DNA of 64,000 nt from Phyto melanocephala (lineage: Eukaryota > Arthropoda > Insecta > Diptera > Rhinophoridae): contig OW799236.1 in the NCBI GenBank assembly GCA_941918925.1, positions 73,250,465 through 73,314,464 of the forward strand, read 5' to 3'. Below are positions 56,785 through 64,000 of the stretch, in pieces. How positions within the stretch are numbered: position 1 is the stretch's first letter; the number at the start of each line of letters is the position of its first letter. Under the pieces are notes generated by a model. The model made no database searches, was not told where the DNA came from, and worked only from the letters and a program-made list of their open reading frames with translations. The position numbers and the translations under genes were made by a program.

Positions 56785-57720
56785 TCATTGCATTTGAAGG
56801 TTAATACTTTCTAACTCCTTTTGTCGTATCTGTAGTTCCATTTGCTTTATTTGAACGTTTAGTTGTTGTTCCTTTTCTTTAATTTCAAGGGTTTTCTTTT
56901 TTATTTCAATAAGTTGACTATTAAGTTCGGTATCCTTTTTTTTAAGTTCTAGATTTTTATTTTTTATTTCTATCAAAGTATCCAATCTTTTCAACATCTC
57001 CTTTTGGTAGAGTTCGGAAGTCGAAATATTTTTCTTAAGCAAACTATTTTTGGTTTCCTTTTCCTTACGGCATGTTTTTGGAAGATTCTTTCGCACAGGC
57101 ACAGCATTTTCCTTCCCACCATCATCTTCAATATCCAATAAGGAAGACATCTCATTTTCAATACCAATGTCTTCATCTTCAGAAAATAAACAAGGAGATT
57201 CTTGTGATGTTGTAGCATGGACATCATTTTCATTTGTAAAATTTGGTGGAGGTAGTTCTTCCACTGCGTTTGTTTGCAAAAGCAATCCATAACTTTTAAC
57301 AGTTTTCAGACCCTCGACAGCGATTTCTATACCTGCTGCAGCCATTATCTGCTCCTCCACTTGAGAAAGGACTTTCTCTTCATATGGGCCACCACCTGTT
57401 CTTCTTTTTGAAGACTTATTAAAAGAAAGCTTCTTCTTGACGTTTTGTTTTTGATCAGCGTATACCTACGTACAAATTTATCACATACTAAAGTAAGAAA
57501 ACTTATTTTTTATCTTTAACTTGCGCCACATCTTTGCATCTTTTGTTGGTGGGCCAGAGGCATTTAGCTTAAGGGTAAGTTGCTCCCAAAGTTGATTAGC
57601 TTTTGCTTTTCCTTGGGAACTATTAGGCAATAAACTTTTTGCTAAGTCCGAATGTTTTGTCATAAAATTAGTATTTCCTTCTGCGCATAATTTATGTTTT
57701 GCACTTTGGACCTAATATTA
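56785..57720 (-). CDS. Harbinger Myb/SANT-like (Naif1-type) partner protein
   Basis: Read from right to left. The first visible part (about 57715-57530) encodes KHKLCAEGNTNFMTKHSDLA then KSLLPNSSQGKAKANQLWEQ and LTLKLNASGPPTKDAKMWRK, the trihelix Myb/SANT-like domain of Naif1-type proteins (LW..L...LN..GP..D...W). After a short intron (about 57528-57470, donor not resolved) it continues VYADQKQNVKKKLSFNK, RRTGGGPYEEKVLSQVEEQI and a long tail ending at 56785. The tail is an acidic region then a Lys/Glu/Leu-rich coiled coil of about 80 residues. In known Harbingers this protein carries the transposase to the nucleus and to the DNA ends. The start exon is not certain. Confidence 0.75.
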
Positions 57721-57996
57721 CTAAATTTATTAAATTTTCTTTAATTTCCTTTTAATAATTTTCAACTTACATTTTTTCAATTTAATTTCTTGTACAAAAA
57801 CGTTAATTCGATTGCTTCTTTGCTTGCGAGTAAAAACTCGCAAGGTTGTATTCGAATTATTGTTCGTTATCGAATGCCAACATTAGAAATTTCGATTAAT
57901 TTTACTCGTTATCGAATAACAGAATACCAAATACTCAAAAACTCGTTCGTTCGAATAAGAATTCGTTCGTATACGAATGCGAGAATTAGCCCCCTG

Positions 57997-58327
57997 TTTA
58001 TATTATTTCTTTTTAACTATAATTTAGAATTTGTTATACTTTTATGTTACAACTTCTCTTTGTTATTTTCTGACTGAATCTCCAATGTTTCTTAACTGTA
58101 ATTTTTATCATTAAAAAAGGAGCACAAATGGTCTAGTTACCCGACCTTATTCTATATACATACATATATTTTATAAATTAATTTATAAAATATGTTGTTA
58201 ATAAATAAATGAATATTTAAATGTACATACATAAGTACATACATATATGGTGGTACAATTGTGTGGGTTTTTGTTATTAAAATATTTTTAGCAAATTTTT
58301 GTTTTTGTTGAACTTTTCTGTTTAAAA
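57997..58327. other. A/T-rich intergenic DNA
   Basis: Nothing recognised; short TACA microsatellites near 58220-58245. Confidence 0.4.
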
Positions 58328-58891
58328 TAATATTCTTAATAAGGCTTGAGTTCATATTTTAATATTCTTTATTTTTACAAAGAATTTTTTAATTGTGATA
58401 AATGAAAGAATAAATCTTGAAAAATTATATTTTTATCGACACTAGCCGAGTGGAATGCATTTTCGAAACCAGCTACGATTTCATCATCAGCACTCTCTGA
58501 TCGGTGGTTACATGTTGGTTGTAAATATCATCTATTTAACTCACGAGACTTATGTTAATTGAATTCGGTAACTAATTTTTAGTTTTTCCTATTTCATATA
58601 TTTTACCACAATGAGTTAGATTGAAATTTTTAACCAAACAGCAACCCTTTTACTTTTGTTTGTTATTATCTTTCATTTATATCACTATTTTTGTCCTGCT
58701 CTAGCCACCAGTTAGGTAGCGATAAGAACAGATAATTGTTTTTAACAATCAATGTTTATAATCATTTGTTTTATTTTCTGTGAGGTCAGTATACAACGAA
58801 ATGTTGACTGACCAACAGTGAATGAATGATTTTTTGAACCGTGCCCTGTGTTATTATTAAAATATGAACTCAAGCCTGATTAAGAATATTA
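58328..58891. mobile_element. MITE of the AGGCTTGAGTTCATA family, complete copy
   Basis: Ends TAATATTCTTAATAAGGC then TTGAGTTCATATTTTAATA, and their inverted partner TATTAAAATATGAACTCAAG then CCTGATTAAGAATATTA. 564 bp. Related partial copies lie at 6507-6818 and 60231-60350. Target duplication not clear. Non-coding. Confidence 0.8.
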
Positions 58892-59648
58892 GTTTAAAAT
58901 ATTTTTAGTTTTAGTATGAACTGCAGCTTAGTTGGGAATAGAAACTGAGATAGAAAGAAGAGAAACCATTATCTGGTTCGTTGCTCGTTAATTAATTATT
59001 TGTTCCACTGGTATTTTAAACAAAAACAGTTAAATTTAAATATTTTGTCATCTATTACCAGTATGGCATCATTGCTATATTTTTAAATGTCATATATAAA
59101 AGATATTAATTTACGGTGACTGTTTCATTTTGACAAGAAGCTGCAAATATTTACGTCTCGGAGAATTTTACAATTGCATTATTATTATTGCTGTTAGAAA
59201 ATAAGTTGTGTATAAAATTTTGCAAAACTCGTAACAATAAAACTATATCAATTAAACGTTAATGCCTTAATAATAAGCAAATAAATGTACATAATTATTA
59301 CAAAAAAAATAGAAGGAAATCTTCGATATAACAAATGTAGAAAATGTTGAAATATTTTAAAAGGCAAAAAAAATGTAAGAAAATGAGTTTCTTTTTTTTT
59401 TTAATTTACAATAACAATATGATCAAAAATAAACAGAGCAGCCACGACGCTGCTGACGTATTAAAAAATTTGTATGGTTAGCAATTAAAAAATACAAATA
59501 GGTCTCCATTTACCAAAAAATAAATTATTGTCATTTTACCATTGTTTTTTTTTTTTTTGTTATGCGAGACTTAATATCATATTTATGATACATATTATAT
59601 AGTGCCATTTTTGTGAATTTATTAATTTCTTATTTGAATTTTGTAAAG
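58892..59648. other. Non-coding DNA upstream of an exon
   Basis: No gene signal until the acceptor at 59647-59648 (TTTGAATTTTGTAAAG). Could be intron or the region upstream of an alternative exon. Confidence 0.4.
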
Positions 59649-60020
59649 GTCGTGCTGGTACTTCTACAAATATTGAAAATGTCCACTACTACGAGAATAA
59701 TGATTTAAACACAAATAATGATGAAATTGATAGCGGTACTATCGATGAACCTTTATCATCATCGTCAATTACTTCTGCGGCTGCTTTAAAACGACATTCA
59801 TTACGTTCGACTTCCAGCTTTTGTGATGAAATTTTTCTTGAAGAATTAGCTAATTTATGCTTGTCATCAGCAGCATCAACTGTGGGAGCGGTCCCGGAAG
59901 AAGATGCTGTCAGCTATGGTGCTTTAAGTTTAGGTGCACTTAGTAATTGTGGGAGTAATCATGTCGGTGCTGCTGCTGCATCTGCATTGGCTTTAAATTC
60001 AATTGTTGAAAATGATGAAG
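59649..60020 (+). CDS. Internal exon of an unidentified host gene
   Basis: 372 bp, open throughout, with an acceptor (TTTTGTAAAG|GT) and a donor (GATGAAG|GTAAAT). It starts two bases into a codon and ends one base into one, so its length is a multiple of three and it could be skipped without a frame change. Its base composition and codon use are much less A/T-rich than its surroundings. The product reads RAGTSTNIENVHYYENNDLN, then acidic and Ser-rich sequence, KRHSLRSTSSFCDEIFLEEL (a possible RxxS phosphorylation site and short helix), ANLCLSSAAS and an Ala/Gly-rich end. I do not recognise the family. It may belong to the next gene downstream of crp or, less likely, to a crp isoform. Confidence 0.68.
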
Positions 60021-60811
60021 GTAAATTAAATTATTTTCACGTATTTACTTAATATATATATTGTTCCACTTGTTAATTATGAATAATAGAACGTCATTGT
60101 TTAAAACAAATACCTATTTGTTTAATAATTTTATTAAGTGACATAACGATTTTTAGTGAGAATATACCTAGATAATATAATAATATAATTTTTTTATTGA
60201 ATTTTTATTTTTCTTTTAACTTTTCTGTTTAAACTAATATTTAAATTTTTAATCAGGCTTGAGTTCATATTATTATTTTTTATTTTTACAAAGAATTTTT
60301 TTTTAATTGTGATAAATGAAAGAATAAATATTGAAAAATTTTATTAATAATTTTTTTATTTTATATTGATAAGTAATCACTATTTGCATGTTGCCTAAAG
60401 TTCATTTTCAAGAAATAAAAAAAATTCATTTTATTTATAAGATTTACACCAATAGCGAATTTATATGTTTTATAAATTTTTAACTTAAAAACTTGTTACA
60501 AATTTTACGAAGGTATTTTATAATTTTATCAATTATTAGAGTAATCCAAAACAAAAGTGATTGAAACCAAAATTTTAAAAATTGATCAGATAAATTGATG
60601 AAATTGTAGAATTTAGTGCAAATATGTAGTAAGATGGAATTTTTTTTAATTATTAACGTTTTTTATTAAAAAAAATAGAAAGGAAAGGAAAATTTCGTGA
60701 AATTTAGTACTGCAATACCCGAGAAATATTAATGCCTACAAATTAGAAGAAATTTAAAGAATTTACTATAATGGTATTGTAAAGAAAATGCTTTTGAGAG
60801 GATTTAATAAA
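60021..60811. other. Non-coding DNA with a short MITE remnant
   Basis: 60231-60350 (ACTAATATTTAAATTTTTAA then TCAGGCTTGAGTTCATA) is the left end of the 58328 family, truncated. Nothing else recognised; probably intron after the 59649 exon. Confidence 0.5.
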
Positions 60812-61338
60812 TCTATATCTATGTACATACATATATAAAAATGAATCCCTTTTTCCTTTGGTCACGGCATCACGCGTGAATGTCTGGACCGATTTCACTA
60901 ATTCTTTTTTTGTTGTATTTTTTATTATTAGGAGAAGGTTCTTATGTCAGTTTCGAGATTATAAAAGTGGGCAATGCCACGCCCATAAAAAATGAGTTAT
61001 TATTTTTAGCTACTTGCACTAGATTATTTTTTCTGAAACTTTGCACACACATTGAGCTGTCATGACAACATGACTTCGTGGTTATAAAAGTGGGCAGTGC
61101 CACGCCCATAAGAAATAAGTTATCATTTTTAGCTACTTGCACTACATCCATTTTTCTGAAACTTTGCACACATATTGAGCTGTCATAACTACATAACTTC
61201 GTGATTAGAAAATTGGGCGGTTCCCTTCCCATTAAAACATGTTATAATTTTTAGCTTCTTGCACTTGATATTCAATTAAAATTCAGAATGCATTTTTATT
61301 CATTAAGAAGCCTAGCAACGCGCACCGGGCTTGGATAG
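60812..61338 (+). mobile_element. Non-autonomous Helitron with minisatellite, second copy
   Basis: Starts TCTATATCTATGTACATAC and ends ACCGGGCTTGGATAG before T, where the usual CTAG has become ATAG. Inside are three copies of the unit AAAGTGGGCAATGCCACGCC at about 60966, 61088 and 61210, the same unit and about 122-bp period as 17286-18030 in the opposite strand sense. 527 bp. Confidence 0.7.
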
Positions 61339-61696
61339 TAACTTATAAAAAAGGCATTTAAAAAAGATTTGCACTTTTTTAAGGAACTAGTAAAAAATAT
61401 AAATTATTGAAAAGTTTAATGATTTTTTTTAATACTACCTTCAAAAGCCAGCGAGCGCTTTCTCTATTTGAAACAGACATTCTAATGATTACATAAAATT
61501 GTTGTTATCACTTTTTTCTATAAGGGTATTTACAAAGCTGTGAAAATTATTGCAATTTGCTTCACTTTACTTCATTTGCACTAAAAAAAAGTGAATAACA
61601 ACTTGCTTTTAATCCTTTGATCGAGATATTTTTTTGCATTAGAAAACTTAAATTAATACAAAATTATTTTATAAACAATAAAAACAAATAAATACG
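61339..61696. other. A/T-rich non-coding DNA
   Basis: Nothing recognised between the two Helitrons. Confidence 0.4.
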
Positions 61697-62410
61697 TCTA
61701 TATATATAAAAATCAATGCTACTTTTCGTTGTAATTTTATGACTTAATAACGGGCTCACATATCCGAAACAAATGTTTATGCTTTGTTCGGACTATTTAG
61801 TAGATAAGTTATGTGAAGTTTGCACAAAATCCGTCTAGCGATTTACGGGTAAAAAAGGGTAAAATCAGTAACTTAGTATCTCCGGGCTTAATGAAGATAT
61901 CACAAAAATTCAGAAATGACCAAAGAGCATGTTAAAAATAATTGGATAGGTGTCTGATACTGATTGGAAATTTTGAGTTTTAAGCGATTTAAACGGATAA
62001 AAATTAAATTTTGGTACATTTTTGAACAGCATTTATCTTTAGAGGGATAGCAATAGGAAAAAAGTAAAAACGTATTTTTACTCTCCTTAAAACAATCTAT
62101 AATGAATTTTTGTACTCATTCGAAATTTTGGAATTTAAAGGGGAAACGGAATAAAAACGGGTATAATCGGTAGTATTGTATTTTCGGACCTAATGCATGT
62201 AGCAAACAAATTCAAAAAGATCCTAGAAGGCTTCCAGAGTCGGTATCCCCAGCCGTTTGTTTATTCATGCCCACGAATATTAAGATTAAGTTTGAAAATA
62301 GCTAGCAATTAATAAAATATTTTTTTTTCTTAATAAATTAATTTGATGTTCCAATTAAATTTTTTTATTATTTCACTTGATACGTAGCGAAGCACGTACC
62401 GGGCGGCTAG
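61697..62410 (+). mobile_element. Non-autonomous Helitron, no minisatellite
   Basis: Starts TCTATATATATAAAAATC and ends GAAGCACGTACCGGGCGGCTAG when read in pieces (…ACGTACC, GGGCGGCTAG) followed by T. The 5' end matches those of 16037-17031 and 17176-18160 on the minus strand. 714 bp with no coding capacity; the body is not shared with the other Helitrons here. Confidence 0.7.
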
Positions 62411-62784
62411 TATATTATATAAAAGATGGACATATTATTAAAGGACGCTCAGGATCTGACGTAATATATAATGCAATTTTCTACGCACAAATTATCAAAA
62501 GTTAAACCAAGTTATATACATGTTATGCGTATGTACCCCTATATTTTTTTGTTTTTAACTGAATATGTTAATTTTTATTTCATCTTATATAAATTTTGTA
62601 TTTAATAAAATGTAATACAAATAAATACAAAATGTAAGTTTTACATTTTTGTTTAAAGTCAATACATCCACATTAAAAATAATAAAATTAAAATTATGTT
62701 AAAATCATATTAGTTTTTTACAAATTAAACAATTTTATTTTATATACAATAACGTACTTATTTATATGTACATGCATTCATTTT
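62411..62784. other. A/T-rich non-coding DNA
   Basis: Nothing recognised. Confidence 0.4.
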
Positions 62785-63299
62785 TATACCCTTCACCTGT
62801 GGTGCACAAGGGTATATATAGATTTGTCATTCCGTTTGTAATTTCTACAATTTTGATTTCCGACCTCATAAAGGATATATTTTTTCTGAAAGCTTATGCA
62901 TAGAGGAGTCGATTAAGCCCTCACCGTCTGTCCGTCTGTTAATTGAAATCAACTTTTAGAAGCAACTACATACATATATGTTCCTCAGATCTGTGTATGG
63001 TATCAATCTTTTGGAAATATCTGGGAATGAAACGCTATTGAAATTTAGCACAATCGCCCTTTTTAAGATATGATCAAATAAACACGACTGCCTTTTTTTC
63101 TCATATATGAAAGGGCTTGACTAGTACAATAAAGATAACTACGTATAAATTCAAAATCGAGGACAACGTCGGAAATAATAAAGAAAAATGGCGTATAACA
63201 TGAAATATAGGTTATGCTACGATGCGGAATTATACCTACGTACATGATGGTTAAGGTTATTATCAGATTCGGCACGGCCGAATATACACTCTTACTTGT
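62785..63299 (+). mobile_element. Family A element, internally deleted copy
   Basis: Starts TATACCCTTCACCTGTGG, with the GTGGTGC 5' subtype, and keeps the body only to about 63100. It then joins the long-body segment (GAAAGGGCTTGACTAGTA) and ends ATTCGGCACGGCCGAAT then ACACTCTTACTTGT. It links the two subfamilies, having the 5' end of one and the 3' body of the other. Confidence 0.8.
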
Positions 63300-63604
63300 T
63301 TTTTTTTTTATTATAAAAAATTTAAATTTATTTCTACAAAACTAAAAAATTTATCCAAAGTTTATTTTCTTAATAAAATGTATTTTATGAAATATTTGTA
63401 TATGAAATTTTGAAATACATATCCAATTTAAAAAAAAACAAATAACAGCTACCAAATAAAAAACTCGACAAAAATTATTTTTTTTATCTGAATTATTTAA
63501 AAGAATAATTTTCGGTACATTTTTAAATTCTAAGTCAATTGTAATATTAATAACAAAGTTTTTATTATTTATTTAACAAAATTATATGTATGTATGTCTA
63601 TATA
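63300..63604. other. A/T-rich non-coding DNA
   Basis: Nothing recognised. Confidence 0.4.
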
Positions 63605-63996
63605 CACTGGGCCAATTCAAAGTGGTTGCATATCAGTCATATTTGTACTATTTCATATTATTTTATGCACGCATAAAATTTTTGTTAGTAATTTCCATAC
63701 AAAAAAATAATAAGACTTTACACATTTGTTTCCTATGTATAAGAAATTGTTTATGTTATACTTTTAACCATACTGTCTCTCAGAGAGAATTTCTTCGCTA
63801 CTCACCTCTCAGAGATAATATTTTCTATTTTCTTCTTTCCTGTATACATACAATTTCTAACAGCGTCATCTCTTTGTCTTCTTTCTTGTATTAAATACAT
63901 AATTTGTTAACAAAAGGTGTTCAAAGTCACTAGTCATATTAATATGAATTATATGACATAGTACAATATGAGAGTCTACTTTGAATTGGCCCACTG
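63605..63996. mobile_element. MITE, opposite-orientation copy of 2575-2965
   Basis: Ends CACTGGGCCAATTCAAAGT and ACTTTGAATTGGCCCACTG, a near-perfect inverted repeat. 392 bp. The open frame inside (with CFLCIRNCLCYTFNHTVSQR) is shared with the other copy but looks like a chance frame, since the copies differ without codon-level bias. Confidence 0.85.
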
Positions 63997-64000
63997 TTTT

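Larger units (their letters stand above)
55126..57993. mobile_element. PIF/Harbinger transposon, nearly complete, two genes
   Basis: 2868 bp with inverted ends GGGCCTAATTCTGTCATTCG and a partner ending GAATTAGCCCC, flanked by CTG (55123-55125, 57994-57996), a 3-bp target duplication. A DDE transposase on the plus strand and a Myb/SANT-like gene on the minus strand converge, the normal two-gene plan of this superfamily. Inside the right end are TTCG/CGAA-rich stretches (57790-57985), mirrored more weakly in the left end. Only one clear frameshift damages the transposase. Confidence 0.88.

Overview
The window is insect nuclear DNA, most likely from a calyptrate fly close to the blow flies. It is very A/T-rich, has spliced genes with large introns, is full of GTAT/TATG microsatellites, and is dominated by transposable elements of kinds common in flies. 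The exact species is an inference from repeat character and codon content; nothing in the window proves it.

The one clearly recognisable host gene is the fly orthologue of transcription factor AP-4 (Drosophila cropped, crp), on the + strand. A bHLH exon at 5138-5456 is followed by an intron of about 32.8 kb (5457-38299) and then a large exon from 38300 that carries the rest of helix 2, the leucine-zipper coiled coil and a long C-terminal region ending at a TGA at 39776-39778. The same reading frame then stays open for another 443 codons to a TAA at 41108-41110. This is far too long for chance in A/T-rich DNA and suggests stop-codon readthrough, a small in-frame intron over the TGA, or a sequence error. 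A second, unassigned host exon sits at 59649-60020 on the + strand with good splice sites; its gene is not recognised.

Almost everything else is transposon. (1) A dispersed family of about 0.5-0.77 kb ('family A') has a hairpin near each end and an A/T-rich core, with at least 12 copies. One copy is inserted exactly between two Ts of another with no target duplication, which suggests a Helentron/DINE-like rolling-circle element. (2) Three small Helitrons and one deleted Helitron with a helicase remnant lie at 16.0-18.2 kb and 60.8-62.4 kb; two carry a minisatellite of about 121 bp. (3) DNA transposons: a Tc1/mariner DD37E element (9566-10864) with perfect TA duplication; three hAT-type elements with 8-bp target sites (26805, 31323, 34231); two PIF/Harbinger elements (50709-52433 and 55126-57993), the second nearly complete with a spliced transposase and a Naif1-like Myb/SANT partner gene; and several MITEs. 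(4) Non-LTR retrotransposon pieces with RNase H lie at 5.8, 7.1, 26.3, 43 and 47-55 kb.

The elements are heavily nested. At 26.2-30.1 kb a LINE holds a TA-MITE, which holds a hAT, which holds three family A copies, a Harbinger MITE and a broken EGF-like host gene fragment. At 48-55 kb a LINE is split by an opposite-strand LINE with a 13-bp target duplication and by a Harbinger element. The crp intron is thus a transposon-dense region inside a conserved regulator, and the 3' flank of crp (42-58 kb) is a second dense region before the next exon-like feature.
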